Shown: positions 9,320 to 19,265, numbered from the stretch's first letter. The stretch is 64,000 nt of DNA from Sphingopyxis panaciterrulae (GCF_014199295.1 NZ_JACIJH010000010.1:102442-166441); one strand, 5' to 3'. A program made the numbers and translations. Notes: generated from the sequence alone by a model not told the origin.

Positions 9320-10444
9320 CTAGTCGATTCGCGCCAAAACCGCTTGCAGCAAATCTGCGGGCTGCGCCTTGAAGGGCACGTCCAGCAATCTCGGCTGCGC
9401 ACGAACATGATCGAGGCCATCCCTGACGATGTCGGCAACGGAATCCAACTCCGATGCTATAGTCATATCGAAGCCGAATCCCTCGTCCCGCGACCCCACA
9501 CTCGTCGAGGCAGCGAGTAGATTGCCGAGCATGCCCAATTCATATTGCATCACGTGCGACATCTGCAGAGCCAAATCTTCGGTCGATACAGAATGATCGG
9601 AAAACTCCATTCCTCCCGTCCGTCTCAGGAAAAAGGCATGCGTCACGCCCGCCGACGCGGCGCCGCGACCGGCCCCCAGAAACTCTTCCGCCTGCACGCG
9701 GCGACGGACGCTTTTTTTCCCCATCAACCCCTGCCGTATCTGCCACTGCGCCTTGTCGAAAATAGACCGTCGTCCCATCAGCGCATTGCGCAGTCGATCT
9801 TCGCCTTCCAGATTATAGGGATAGATTTGCATCCGGAACGGGGTACGGTACACGTTCCCCTTCCGGTCGAGGATAGCCTGATCGTCGGAAATAAAACGCC
9901 AGCTTTCTGACGAATTGAGAAGCTGCAGGAGGCTGGACGTCTTACCGACACCGCCCCAGGCCATCAACAAAACGGTCCGCTGGCCATCGGTACAAGCGCT
10001 CGCATGGCAATAGGTCTGGCCATGGGCGAGTTGATAGAGTTGCGAGGTCTGGTTGAAGATCGAATAGTAAAATCTTTTTGATATTCTTCCCCATACATTA
10101 TTATATGCGTGATCCACGGGCTTCAACAACGCCGATATGCCCGGCTTTCCCAATAGGTCGACCCGGCAACCGACGGTCACGTGCATCCGGCCGGCCTCCA
10201 TCGAGATCAGGCTGGGTAGATATTTGTCGTCGATATAAATCCAGCCTTTGCCGACGCGATAGGCACCGACATAGACGCTTTCGCCCGATGGAATATTTAT
10301 GTTCCCGAATTCGTAGACTGCATCTGCCGGGCTATCGCTTTCGCACAGCATTTGCGCGGGAATTTCTTCGCGCACCGCGCCCGCCAAGGGGCCGTCGCCG
10401 CGCAACTCGAACATCAAGTTTCCAAGGCGGAAACATATTTTCAT
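9320..10444 (-). CDS. HPr-kinase/PEPCK-like P-loop protein of the exopolysaccharide locus
   Basis: This 374-residue protein has a Walker A motif (AWGGVGKTSS) near residue 164 and a downstream FISDDQAIL segment that matches the HPr kinase C-terminal/PEP-carboxykinase-like fold. The N-terminal 130 residues lack the HPr kinase N-domain. Proteins of this type recur in capsule loci and may phosphorylate a carbohydrate or protein, but no substrate is established. Its start overlaps the stop of the polymerase-like gene by four bases (ATGA), so it is translationally coupled to membrane glycan assembly. I infer a regulatory or sugar-kinase role in polysaccharide synthesis; this is tentative. Confidence 0.7.
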   Translation of the reverse strand: MKICFRLGNLMFELRGDGPLAGAVREEIPAQMLCESDSPADAVYEFGNINIPSGESVYVGAYRVGKGWIYIDDKYLPSLISMEAGRMHVTVGCRVDLLGKPGISALLKPVDHAYNNVWGRISKRFYYSIFNQTSQLYQLAHGQTYCHASACTDGQRTVLLMAWGGVGKTSSLLQLLNSSESWRFISDDQAILDRKGNVYRTPFRMQIYPYNLEGEDRLRNALMGRRSIFDKAQWQIRQGLMGKKSVRRRVQAEEFLGAGRGAASAGVTHAFFLRRTGGMEFSDHSVSTEDLALQMSHVMQYELGMLGNLLAASTSVGSRDEGFGFDMTIASELDSVADIVRDGLDHVRAQPRLLDVPFKAQPADLLQAVLARID

Positions 10445-11940
10445 ACAAAATCCTTCCGAGAGAATCCTTGTTCCGCAGCCGGCATAACCCGGCCCGGTCG
10501 TTGCCCTCTGACCTTTTGCATGGCGCCCCTCCGTGCGTTTCGCCCGCGCCTTATCGAAGGAAGAAGATGCCTTGTGCGAGCTAGCGCAAAAGCGCCGAAG
10601 ACATAGAAGAGCGGCCCCGTAAGCTCATCGCCCAACGCGGCGGCAGCTGACGAGATGATGAGGATGCCGAACATCGAGACGAAAAGGAATGCGTCTTCTG
10701 GCGTTCGAGTAACCATCATCACCCGAAATCCGGCGCCGAGCAGGATCATCACCGTTAGTATAAAGAAGAATAATCCGGCATATCCCGTTTCGGCGAAGAT
10801 TTTCGGCCAGAAAGTGTCGAGAAGATAAGTGTCGTTTTCCTTGTTGGCGCCCCAGCGGCCATAAACCCCGTAAGTGAAATATAAGCTGCTGTATCCATCG
10901 GTTCGTGACCCCTGGCTTCCGAAGGTCGATGTTCCGGAGCCGATGGGCATCATATCGTTGGCGATATCGAAGCTCGCACGATAGAGAACGCGCCGGACTT
11001 CGTCGCTCCCCTGCTCGCCTGTATAATAGGAGATGCGTTGAAAAACCTGGTCGCCCGCTGCCGAAGTGAGGACGGACCCAACCGCAGCAATGCCGACCAG
11101 CGCCGCCACCGCCTTCGTTAGCGCATCGCTCCGAACGAATAGAAGAACGAACAGCATCAGCGCAAAGCAGCCGACGATGATCTCCTTCACCGACACATGG
11201 ATAATCAGCATCAGGAAGATATAGATCGCAACACCCAATCGGGCGGGTGTAAAACGCTTTGCCAAGCGCGTGAGGGATGCGAGGAATCCAAAGAGTGCGA
11301 CCTGCGCGCTCGCCACAGCGTGATGGAAAAAACCTTCGGGCCGATAAAAGGGGCCACGCACACCCAAACGATTGCCGTCGAAATCAATGCCGCTGCCAAG
11401 GGCATCTCGAATGACCTGGATCGAATCCACACAGGCGACGAAAATGAGCGCCTGCAAAATGAGTCCGATCGCTCTTTCACTTCGCCCCTTTGCGACACTG
11501 TTGGCGGCAAGCGCATAGGCTCCAAAGAACAGCACGAAAAACTTTATATCCAGTGCAAACCCCAAGTATAGAGGATATTTCCCCCGCTCGGTGGAGAATG
11601 GATGAAGGTAACTCGATGCGAGAATAATCGCCACGTATACGATAAAATAGATTATAAATCTAAGTCCTTTGGAACTTTTCCCTAACGCCACGATAGCATA
11701 AGGGGCAAAAATCCCTAGGCAGGCCACCAACATTTCGTCCGCCAGCGTCGATTCATTCTCCGTGCGAAAAAATCCATAAACAAGCCGACCGATTAAGAAC
11801 AGGGCAACAATCACGCCCAGAGCATCGGACGCTGACGAATCCTTGCGAGGCGCTCCGCGGACTGGCGTCGACTGTCCGGACAAGGCGAAAGATCGTCGGG
11901 CGAGCAAAAGCTTCTCGTCTAATTTCCTGGCGGCCGGCAT
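10441..11940 (-). CDS. Second Wzy/O-antigen polymerase-like membrane protein
   Basis: A 499-residue protein with about 10-12 hydrophobic segments starting near residue 40 (ALGVIVALFLIGRLVYGFF). A long periplasmic loop contains the GSGTSTFGS and KENDTYLLDTFWPKIFAETG segments, which fit Wzy polymerases or the O-antigen ligase family. Both ends are cytoplasmic and basic; the last 45 residues are Arg-rich. It heads a leftward operon with the HPr-kinase-like gene and the flippase. Together with the family member at 3.6-4.9 kb the locus has two such proteins, so one may be the polymerase and the other a ligase. Confidence 0.78.
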   Translation of the reverse strand: MPAARKLDEKLLLARRSFALSGQSTPVRGAPRKDSSASDALGVIVALFLIGRLVYGFFRTENESTLADEMLVACLGIFAPYAIVALGKSSKGLRFIIYFIVYVAIILASSYLHPFSTERGKYPLYLGFALDIKFFVLFFGAYALAANSVAKGRSERAIGLILQALIFVACVDSIQVIRDALGSGIDFDGNRLGVRGPFYRPEGFFHHAVASAQVALFGFLASLTRLAKRFTPARLGVAIYIFLMLIIHVSVKEIIVGCFALMLFVLLFVRSDALTKAVAALVGIAAVGSVLTSAAGDQVFQRISYYTGEQGSDEVRRVLYRASFDIANDMMPIGSGTSTFGSQGSRTDGYSSLYFTYGVYGRWGANKENDTYLLDTFWPKIFAETGYAGLFFFILTVMILLGAGFRVMMVTRTPEDAFLFVSMFGILIISSAAAALGDELTGPLFYVFGAFALARTRHLLPSIRRGRNARRGAMQKVRGQRPGRVMPAAEQGFSRKDFV

Positions 11941-12111
11941 CGGCGGAGTGGGGTCGCCTAGCAGGCAGCCCCAGCGTGGACAAGAGCCCTACTCCGCGCC
12001 CTGCGGCCAAGGGATGCAGAGCGGCGACGAAGCAGGGCTTTCCGCCTTGCAGCAAAATAGCGCGACAGCTATGCGTGCGCCTCGACAGGATGCCGCAAGG
12101 AGCCCCCTCCC

Positions 12112-13212
12112 TTGTCTGACAGACAGATATCTGTAGTAATTCTTTTAGCCAATGGATCACATGCAAAGGGTGGAATTGAAAAGTACGCCTTTTACCTGAT
12201 AAATCAGATTGAAGAAAATCATGAAAACATAAAAATTACTGAAACCATCTCCCGTAAGGACTTGCCAGGCCTTCTGAAGCATATAAGCATTATACCATGC
12301 TTCATTAGGTTTTGTTCGTTTATATTTTCGAAACGCGTGGATATTATCCATGTAAACTTGGCCCCCAGAGGGTCGACGTTCCGTAAAATTCCCTATATTT
12401 TCGTTTCTAAATTAACGAGGAAAAAAATCATCCTCCATCTCCATGGTGGAGGATATGAGGATTTTTTCGACAAACGCTCCTGCATTGTTCGGCATATAAT
12501 TAAATTTTTGTTCGAGAGCGCTGACAAGGTTGTCATTTTGAATGACAATAGCCGGGAGTTTGTGACGATCAAGATCGGCCTCCTTCCGGAGAGAGTCGTT
12601 GCTTTGGGGAACGGTGTCCCCGCGGCGACGGAAATGGCTGCCCCATGGCATGTCATTCCAACGATCTGCTTCATGGGGCGGCTCATACCGATCAAAGGCA
12701 TCGACATTCTCCTAGAAGCGTTCGGATTGCTGAAACAGCGCGGGATCGATTTCAGGGCAGTCATCGGAGGCGATGGAGATATCGATGTCTTTCAGCGCCT
12801 CGCCCATGGGCTGGGCCTAGACGATGAAGTCGAATTTCTTGGCTGGCTGAATGGGCAGGAGGTCACGCGCCAGTATAGTATGGCAGACATATTCGTCCTT
12901 TCATCACGGGTAGAGAATCAGCCCATGGCGATTCTGGAAGCCATGGCCCATCGCCTTCCGGTAGTCGCAACGGATGTCGGCGCCGTCTCTTCGCAAGTGA
13001 TCGATGGAACAACGGGCCTGGTCATCGCTCCTGGAGACGCAAAAATTCTTGCAGATGCACTCGAACGCCTGTGCCGAGACCCCGCGCTGCGACGTACGAT
13101 GGGCGAAGCCGGCTACGACCGATGGCAGGCCCATTTTTCTATCGCGACAGCAGCAACACGCATGGTCGATCTTTATCACGAGCTTGTAACCGAAAGCGGT
13201 CGCCAACCATAA
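12112..13212 (+). CDS. Family 4 glycosyltransferase with AT-rich N-terminal half
   Basis: This 366-residue GT-B enzyme starts at TTG 12112 with GGAG nine bases upstream. The N-terminal acceptor domain shows ANGSHAKGGIEKYAFYL and HLHGGG. The C-terminal donor domain has CFMGRLIPIKGIDILLEA near residue 186, the GGDGD loop near residue 222 and the ExxxxxxxE-type motif SSRVENQPMAILEAMA near residue 265, all typical of GT4. Bases about 12120-12570 are clearly AT-rich and use rare codons (ATA, AAA, TTT), while the rest matches the genome. That suggests recombination that exchanged the acceptor-binding half. It probably transfers a sugar to the lipid-linked repeat unit. Confidence 0.9.
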   Translation: MSDRQISVVILLANGSHAKGGIEKYAFYLINQIEENHENIKITETISRKDLPGLLKHISIIPCFIRFCSFIFSKRVDIIHVNLAPRGSTFRKIPYIFVSKLTRKKIILHLHGGGYEDFFDKRSCIVRHIIKFLFESADKVVILNDNSREFVTIKIGLLPERVVALGNGVPAATEMAAPWHVIPTICFMGRLIPIKGIDILLEAFGLLKQRGIDFRAVIGGDGDIDVFQRLAHGLGLDDEVEFLGWLNGQEVTRQYSMADIFVLSSRVENQPMAILEAMAHRLPVVATDVGAVSSQVIDGTTGLVIAPGDAKILADALERLCRDPALRRTMGEAGYDRWQAHFSIATAATRMVDLYHELVTESGRQP

Positions 13213-13292
13213 GCGTTACCCTGGCTCGCGAAGTCTTTCCGTGCCAGTCTTCTTTCGACCGACACCATCCGAAGACCAAGAGGAATCGCTGA

Positions 13293-13928
13293 ATGAGACA
13301 ACATAATCTAAACAACTCATTTCGACAAAAGCGTATGCGGCGATTCCAAATGTTGATCGAGCCTGCGCGTAAAGATGCAATGAAGATACTCGACATTGGC
13401 GGGACCGCGGACTTCTGGCGCGCTCTACCAGGGCTTTACCGCGACCCGAACGTTTCGATCACGGTCGTGAACTTGGGCACAGAGGAACGCCGAGACGAGA
13501 ACATCCATGTCGTCGACGGCGATGCCTGCGCTTTACCGTTCGACGATAATTCCTTCGACATCGTTCATTCGAATAGCGTCATCGAGCACGTCGGACATTG
13601 GCGTGAAATGGAACAAATGGCTAAAGAGGTGCGCCGTCTCGCCCCACAATATTTCGTGCAAACTCCAAACGTCTGGTTCCCTGTCGAACCCCATTTCAAG
13701 TTGCCATTCGTTCACTGGCTTCCTGAGCAGACGCGCTCTATGATCGTTCAAGCCACCCGGCGTTCGCGCAAATTCCGCGACGCCGGCGAAGCCACACGCT
13801 ATGTGCAACGCATATCTCTACTCAGCGCAACGCAGTTGCAATGCCTGTTTCCCGATGCCCATATTTGGCGGGAACGGGTACTAGGCTTGACCAAATCATT
13901 GGTGGCAGAACGCTTCCCCACTGCGTGA
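13293..13928 (+). CDS. Class I SAM-dependent methyltransferase
   Basis: This 211-residue protein shows the Rossmann methyltransferase motifs: ILDIGGTADFW (motif I) near residue 32, VVDGDACALPF near residue 73 and the FDIVHSNSVIEHV segment near residue 88, typical of methyltransferase-11-like enzymes. It is likely cytoplasmic. It follows the GT4 gene on the same strand with an 80-base gap, so it may O-methylate a sugar in the repeat unit or cap the chain. The acceptor is unknown. It is convergent with the wzc-like gene. Confidence 0.82.
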   Translation: MRQHNLNNSFRQKRMRRFQMLIEPARKDAMKILDIGGTADFWRALPGLYRDPNVSITVVNLGTEERRDENIHVVDGDACALPFDDNSFDIVHSNSVIEHVGHWREMEQMAKEVRRLAPQYFVQTPNVWFPVEPHFKLPFVHWLPEQTRSMIVQATRRSRKFRDAGEATRYVQRISLLSATQLQCLFPDAHIWRERVLGLTKSLVAERFPTA

Positions 13929-13990
13929 AGCAGCGCGAACCAAGCGCAGCCCCCCTTATCGCTCTCTTTCCGTGACCGGAGATTCACGAT

Positions 13991-16210
13991 CTACTCGTAC
14001 GAATATTGATAGGCGTAGTCGTAGCCGTAGCCGGCTTCCTTGATGTCGAATTTCGTCAGTAACACGCCGATGATGTTGGCACCGCCCTGCGCGAGGCGCT
14101 GGAGCGAGTTGCGTGCGTGGCTCGCCTGGTTTTTCGCTGCTTCCATCACGAAGATGCAGCCTTCGGCCATCGCCCCGATTTCGACCGCATCCGCCAGCCC
14201 CAGGGTCGGCGGGCTGTCGATCAGCAGCACGTCATAGCCTTTCTCAAGCTCTTCGATCACGCTGCGGGCCGAAGCGCCAGCCAGCAGTTCCGCAGGATTG
14301 GGGGGAGTGCCGCCGCTGGGGATGAAGAAGACGCCATCATATTTCGATGTCTGGACGACCTCGGCCGCCGTCTTGTTCCGCGTCAGTAGATCCGACATGC
14401 CCGCGCCATTCTTGACCCCGAACTTGTTGTGCTGATTGGGTCGCCGCAGATCGAGGTCGATCACCAGCACCTTCTTGCCGATCCGGCTCAGCGCGATGGC
14501 GGTCGCGAAACAACAAGAGGATTTGCCCTCGCCCTGCTTGGCGCTGGTGAACATCAGGCTGCGCGGCAGGCCGTGCGACGACACCAACATCAGCGACGAG
14601 CGCAGCGACGAGAAGGTCTCCGACATCAGGCTCTTCGGATCGAGGACCTCCTGCTCGATCGCAAAACCCTCCTGCATCTTCGGAATGGCGCCAAGTGACG
14701 GCAAGCCGAGCTTGCGGCCGACATCGTCGGGGGTGCGGATCACGTTGAACAACTGCTCGCGGCCGATGACGAACAGCGCGGCGAACAACAGACCGGCGAG
14801 CAGCGCCAGCGCCATGTTGAAGACGATGCTCGGCTTGATAGGTTCGAGCGGGCGGTCGGCACGGTCGACGATCGACACATTGTTCGCCTGGACGCCGGCT
14901 TCGGCGTTGAGTTCATTATATCTCGTGTTGAGCAGATCGTAGAGTTTGCGCGCGTTGCTCGTGTTGCGCTTCAGGATGCCCAACTGCACCGACTGATTCT
15001 GTTCGTTAAGGGTATCGCTCTTCAATTGCGCGATCTGCGCGTCGAGTGCCTGCTCCTGCGCCAGCGCGGTCTGGTAAGCGCCACGCAGCGTCTGCTGGAT
15101 TCCCGAGGCAATCGTCGCGATCTGGCGATCGAGTTCGTCAAGCCGGGCCCGGGCCTGCTTCACCGTCGGAAAATCTTCTTTCCGGCGTTGCAGCTCCTGC
15201 TCATATTCCGCCTGCACCATCGCCTTTTGCTGCAACAGATTCTGGATCGCCAGATTGTTCAACACCTCGGGCAGTGTCATCACGTTGCGGCCATCGGCGG
15301 TTTCCCATTTCTGCTGGGCTTCGATGCGCCGCGCGACCGCCTCCGCATAATCCTGGTTGAGCTTGACCAGCGTCGCCGTCACCAACGACTTGGGCGCCGT
15401 CGATCCGTCGCTGTCCATTCCCGCGGCGTTGCTCGCGTCGATGATGCGGGTACGCCGTGCATAGTCGAGCGCCTCGCGTTCCGAATCCGCCAGACGGATC
15501 GCCGCTTCGTCGAGCTGCTGCTTCAGAAACTCGCGCGCATAGGAGGAGGTGTCGAATTTCCGTTGCAGATTGTTGCGAATATAGTTTTGCGCGAAACTGT
15601 TGGCGACCCGCGCTGCCAGATCGGCATCGGCGCTGTCGAACGAAATCGACGCGATGCGCGAATCCACCGGCAGCGATACGGTGAGATTTTCCTTCAGCGT
15701 ATACAGGACCAATTCGCGCTGCGCCTGCTCGGGCGATAACGAACTCGATGCCATCGAATCAGGATCGACGGCCATCGATTCCAGAAACTCGGGATTGTTG
15801 AAAAGCTTGAGATCCTCGGCCACCGTCTGCGCGAGCGACCGGCTACGGATCACGTCCATCTGCGTCTTGAGGAAGCGGTCGGAGTCCTGGATCGCCGCCG
15901 ACGCGTTGGCATCCTCCGTGCCCAGAACTTTCGCCGCCTCCTGATCGATCTGCACGGTAGAGGTAGCGCGAAAGATGGGGGTCGAAAGGATCGTGATAAC
16001 GACGCCGATCAACAGCATGCCGACGACAATTCCGGCGATCCAAAAACGCGAGCGATAGATCGCGGCCCAGATCGCGGCGAAATCGAGCGAAAACACCGAA
16101 TCCTCGCTGTAGTCGCCGTCCGCGTCGGCGGGCCATACCGGTTGCGCGACGCTGCTGCCGTTCTGGCTCATGCTGACATTTCGATCCATATTCGGGTGTT
16201 TGCCATTCAT
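13991..16210 (-). CDS. Wzc-like polysaccharide co-polymerase and tyrosine autokinase
   Basis: A 739-residue inner-membrane protein. Transmembrane segments lie near residue 55 (FWIAGIVVGMLLIGVVITIL) and near 460, and enclose a long coiled-coil periplasmic domain (about 75-440). The cytoplasmic BY-kinase domain has Walker A SAKQGEGKSS near residue 555, Walker A' VLVIDLDLRRP and Walker B VLLIDSPPT. The tail YGYDYAYQYSYE carries a cluster of six tyrosines for autophosphorylation. Such proteins set chain length and couple synthesis to export through Wza. It is six bases downstream of the wza-like gene, forming one leftward operon. Confidence 0.95.
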   Translation of the reverse strand: MNGKHPNMDRNVSMSQNGSSVAQPVWPADADGDYSEDSVFSLDFAAIWAAIYRSRFWIAGIVVGMLLIGVVITILSTPIFRATSTVQIDQEAAKVLGTEDANASAAIQDSDRFLKTQMDVIRSRSLAQTVAEDLKLFNNPEFLESMAVDPDSMASSSLSPEQAQRELVLYTLKENLTVSLPVDSRIASISFDSADADLAARVANSFAQNYIRNNLQRKFDTSSYAREFLKQQLDEAAIRLADSEREALDYARRTRIIDASNAAGMDSDGSTAPKSLVTATLVKLNQDYAEAVARRIEAQQKWETADGRNVMTLPEVLNNLAIQNLLQQKAMVQAEYEQELQRRKEDFPTVKQARARLDELDRQIATIASGIQQTLRGAYQTALAQEQALDAQIAQLKSDTLNEQNQSVQLGILKRNTSNARKLYDLLNTRYNELNAEAGVQANNVSIVDRADRPLEPIKPSIVFNMALALLAGLLFAALFVIGREQLFNVIRTPDDVGRKLGLPSLGAIPKMQEGFAIEQEVLDPKSLMSETFSSLRSSLMLVSSHGLPRSLMFTSAKQGEGKSSCCFATAIALSRIGKKVLVIDLDLRRPNQHNKFGVKNGAGMSDLLTRNKTAAEVVQTSKYDGVFFIPSGGTPPNPAELLAGASARSVIEELEKGYDVLLIDSPPTLGLADAVEIGAMAEGCIFVMEAAKNQASHARNSLQRLAQGGANIIGVLLTKFDIKEAGYGYDYAYQYSYE

Positions 16211-16215
16211 GTCAA

Positions 16216-16917
16216 TTATCGATCGAGACGAACGAAGACCGTGCTCAACAGCGGCGACAGTTGCAGGAAGTCACGGAAAAGCTGCTTGGCAAAGCTGTTT
16301 CCGACGACGACGATGTCGCCGCCGAGAATCTCGGGATTCGGCGCCCGGCCGACCCGGATATCGTCCAGGTTGAACTGCGCCGCATAGACGCCGTCGTCCT
16401 TGCGCCGGAACACGATGACCTCGCCCAGCTTGGCGGTCTGCGTCGGTCCTTCGGACAGGGCCATGGCCTGCAGCAAGGTGGTCGGGCCCTGAAGCGGGAA
16501 GACGCCAGGCTTGTTGACCGCGCCCTCCACCGTCACATTCTGCGACGCCGACGTCGACACGATGGTCGAAACCTGCGGATCGACCAAATAGCGCTCGCCC
16601 AGTCGCTCGGCGATGGCGTTGGACAATTCGGTACTCGTCTTGCCCGAAACGGACACCTGCCCGATCAATGGAAACAGGATGTTGCCGCTGGCATCGACGG
16701 GTACTTCCTCCAGCGACAGGTCGGGCTCCTGGAAAACGGTGATTTTGAGCACGTCGAGCGGCCCGATCCGATATTCGGACGGCGCGGTCTGGTTCGATGG
16801 CGCAGGAATGATCTCATAAGCCTGATCCCCGCTCGGGAGGCCTGTCGAGGCACAGCCCGGCAAGGCGAGGCAAATCGCGGCAAGGGCTGTTTTCCTTCGC
16901 AAAATTCGAATCTCCAT
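16216..16917 (-). CDS. Wza-like outer-membrane polysaccharide export lipoprotein
   Basis: A protein of about 233 residues with a lipoprotein signal (LAAICLALPGCAS, lipobox Cys about residue 22). It has the Poly_export domain (YRIGPLDVLKITVFQEPDLS near residue 50) and a SLBB domain (VTVEGAVNKPGVFPLQGP near residue 125). It forms the outer-membrane end of the export channel with the adjacent Wzc-like protein. ATG 16917 is chosen because it gives a normal-length signal peptide; an in-frame ATG at 16953 would add 12 residues. It is at the short end for the family. Confidence 0.92.
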   Translation of the reverse strand: MEIRILRRKTALAAICLALPGCASTGLPSGDQAYEIIPAPSNQTAPSEYRIGPLDVLKITVFQEPDLSLEEVPVDASGNILFPLIGQVSVSGKTSTELSNAIAERLGERYLVDPQVSTIVSTSASQNVTVEGAVNKPGVFPLQGPTTLLQAMALSEGPTQTAKLGEVIVFRRKDDGVYAAQFNLDDIRVGRAPNPEILGGDIVVVGNSFAKQLFRDFLQLSPLLSTVFVRLDR

Positions 16918-17208
16918 CGTCAGGCGACCGCTCTTAACATCCGGCGAGGGCATTGCAACAATCCCATGGCGCGGAGTAGCGATAAGGAACGCCCCTTCTT
17001 ATTGATGAACGTCCAGTCTTGTCTTGCGAAAGCTTTCAGCCGGTTCCCATTTTCAATAATAACGACGCTATCCCCAGAATAAGGGCTCAACAGGCCGGCT
17101 GGCACTTGCGGCGATCTGAAGCAAAGCGACCGCCCGCGCCTCTGTTTTGAGGCGACCGGAGCCGCCGCCGCGATCATATGAGCGGCGCTCTTCGGCGCGC
17201 CGCGCCGA

Positions 17209-18252
17209 TCAGCAGCAATAATAGTCGCGATACCAGGCGACGAACTCCGCCACCCCCTGCTCGACGCCGGTTTGCGGGACATAGCCCGTCAGCCGTTCGA
17301 GCAGCGTGCTGTCGGCCCAGGTATCGACGACGTCGCCGGGCTGCATCGGCAGCATATTGCGCTGCGCCGGCCGGCCGAGCGCTGCTTCGACCGCGGCGAT
17401 GAAATCCATCAGTTTCGTCGGCCGGCCGCCGCCGATATTGACGACGCGCCAGGGCGCAACCGGCGACAGGCTGTCGCCCTTCGCGATATCGGCCACCGAC
17501 GCCGGCCGCTCGGGCACCGCGTCGATCAGCAGCCGGATCGCATGCACCAGATCGCCGACATAGGTGAAGTCGCGCGACAGATTGCCCTGATTATAGACAT
17601 CGATCGGCCGCCCAGTGAGGATCGCGTCGACGAATTTGAACAGCGCCATGTCGGGCCGCCCCCACGGCCCATAGACGGTGAAGAAGCGGAACATCGTCGT
17701 CGGGATGTTCCAGAGATGGGCATAGCTGTGCGCCATCGCCTCGCTCGCCTTTTTCGTCGCGGCGTAGAAGGAAACCGGCAGGTCGGCCTTGTCGGTTTCG
17801 CGAAAGGGCATCGCCTCGTTCGCGCCATAGACCGAGGAGGTCGACGCCATCAGCAGATGCGTCACACCGTGGCGCCGCGCGGCTTCGAGCACGTGAAAGC
17901 CGCCGACCAAATTGCTCTGGACATAGGAGGCGGGCTCGTCGAGCGAATAGCGAACCCCCGCCTGCCCGGCGAGATGCACGATGATATCGGGCGCAAGCGC
18001 ATCGACCGCCCCATCGAAGGCCGCGCGATCCTCCAGCATCGCCTCGACCGCCCGAAAACGGGCGTTCTGGAGGAGATTCTGGTGGCGCCGGCGCTTGAGC
18101 TGGGGGTCGTAATAGTCGGTCATCCCATCGTAGCCGACGATCTCGACGCCTTCGTCCAGAAGATGCTTCGCCAGATGATAGCCGATGAAGCCCGCCGTCC
18201 CGGTAATGAAGACCTTGCCACCCACGCGCGGCGCCCCTTTCTCTCTATTCAA
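17209..18252 (-). CDS. UDP-glucuronate 4-epimerase-like NAD-dependent epimerase
   Basis: A 347-residue extended short-chain dehydrogenase. The NAD-binding motif [18 protein letters not shown] is near residue 15; the catalytic Ser-Thr plus YxxxK are seen in [14 protein letters not shown] and [10 protein letters not shown], with the Tyr near residue 157. Strong similarity to the LpsL/CapI group ([16 protein letters not shown] near residue 195) supports conversion of UDP-GlcA to UDP-GalA. That would supply a uronic acid to the polysaccharide locus. It stands alone on the minus strand between the wza-like gene and a phosphatase gene. Confidence 0.88.
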   Translation of the reverse strand: MNREKGAPRVGGKVFITGTAGFIGYHLAKHLLDEGVEIVGYDGMTDYYDPQLKRRRHQNLLQNARFRAVEAMLEDRAAFDGAVDALAPDIIVHLAGQAGVRYSLDEPASYVQSNLVGGFHVLEAARRHGVTHLLMASTSSVYGANEAMPFRETDKADLPVSFYAATKKASEAMAHSYAHLWNIPTTMFRFFTVYGPWGRPDMALFKFVDAILTGRPIDVYNQGNLSRDFTYVGDLVHAIRLLIDAVPERPASVADIAKGDSLSPVAPWRVVNIGGGRPTKLMDFIAAVEAALGRPAQRNMLPMQPGDVVDTWADSTLLERLTGYVPQTGVEQGVAEFVAWYRDYYCC

Positions 18253-18299
18253 AGCGCGCGCCCTAACTCCTCGCTCGCTGCCAAGCCGTTAACGCCCGT

Positions 18300-19106
18300 T
18301 CAGGCCGCCTGCTCGGCCAGCCGCGCTTCATCCTGCGCAAAGAGGAACCACCGGCGGTCGCCCTCGATCCCCAGCGCCGCCAACGTCCCGCTGCGAAAGG
18401 CACCGACGTCTATGCCGATGCGATTGCTCTGCTCGTCGGGTTCCGCGGTGATGCTGTGACCATGGACGATCATCTTGCCATGATCGCTCGCATCCTCCAG
18501 AAATTCCTCGCGGATCCAGCGCAGATCGGTCAACGCCTGCTTGTCGAGCGGCACGCCGGGCCGGATGCCGGCGTGGACGAAGGCATACTCGCCGATCTCG
18601 ACCACATCCTCGCCCATGCCAAGGAATTGAACATGCGCCTCCGGTACGAGGTGCGGCAGCCGCTCGGCGACCTCCTCGAAGGTGGCGGCCGCATAGCTCG
18701 CACCATCCCGCCAATAGCTGCGTACGGTGGCATCGCCGCCGATGCGCATGAAATAGCGCACGCGGCGGACATCGCCGGTCAGCGCTGCGAGAAAACATTC
18801 CTCATGATTGCCGATCAGCAGCCGGGTGTCGGGAAATTCGCGGTGCAAATTCATCGCCCGCTCGACCACTTCGGCCGATTGCGGGCCGCGGTCGACAAGG
18901 TCGCCAAGCAGGATCAGCGTCATCTGCGCCGGCCCGCGCGCGGCATGATCGGCGCGGATCCGCTCGATCAACTGCGCGAACAGGTCGTCACGACCGTGAA
19001 TGTCGCCGATCGCATAAACTCGCCGGCCCGGCGGCACCGAATAATCGGGTCGGATTTCGGGCTCCGGCTTGTTCTTGCGTTTCCAGAAACTGGAGAGAGA
19101 AACCAT
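18300..19106 (-). CDS. Metallophosphoesterase (serine/threonine phosphatase-like)
   Basis: A 268-residue calcineurin-like phosphoesterase. The metal-binding signatures are in order: GDIHGRDDL near residue 34, GDLVDRGP near residue 68, GNHEE near residue 100, and histidines in FVHAGIRPG and IVHGHS. This arrangement fits the PPP-type/diadenosine tetraphosphatase group. It has no signal peptide, so it acts in the cytoplasm. In a polysaccharide locus it could counteract a kinase such as the Wzc-like protein or the HPr-kinase-like protein, but that is inference; the substrate is not readable from sequence. Confidence 0.85.
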   Translation of the reverse strand: MVSLSSFWKRKNKPEPEIRPDYSVPPGRRVYAIGDIHGRDDLFAQLIERIRADHAARGPAQMTLILLGDLVDRGPQSAEVVERAMNLHREFPDTRLLIGNHEECFLAALTGDVRRVRYFMRIGGDATVRSYWRDGASYAAATFEEVAERLPHLVPEAHVQFLGMGEDVVEIGEYAFVHAGIRPGVPLDKQALTDLRWIREEFLEDASDHGKMIVHGHSITAEPDEQSNRIGIDVGAFRSGTLAALGIEGDRRWFLFAQDEARLAEQAA

Positions 19107-19265
19107 TACCTCGTCACTCGACTGTCATCGCCCGTCGGTCGGCGGGACCGATCCATCGGCCCCTACCCCCCCGACGTTGCACTGGCAATATAGGCCCGGC
19201 ACGCCGAAAAGTTGCAACGCGGCTTCTAGCAACGGCATTTTTACAGCCGATGAACGGAACCGACT

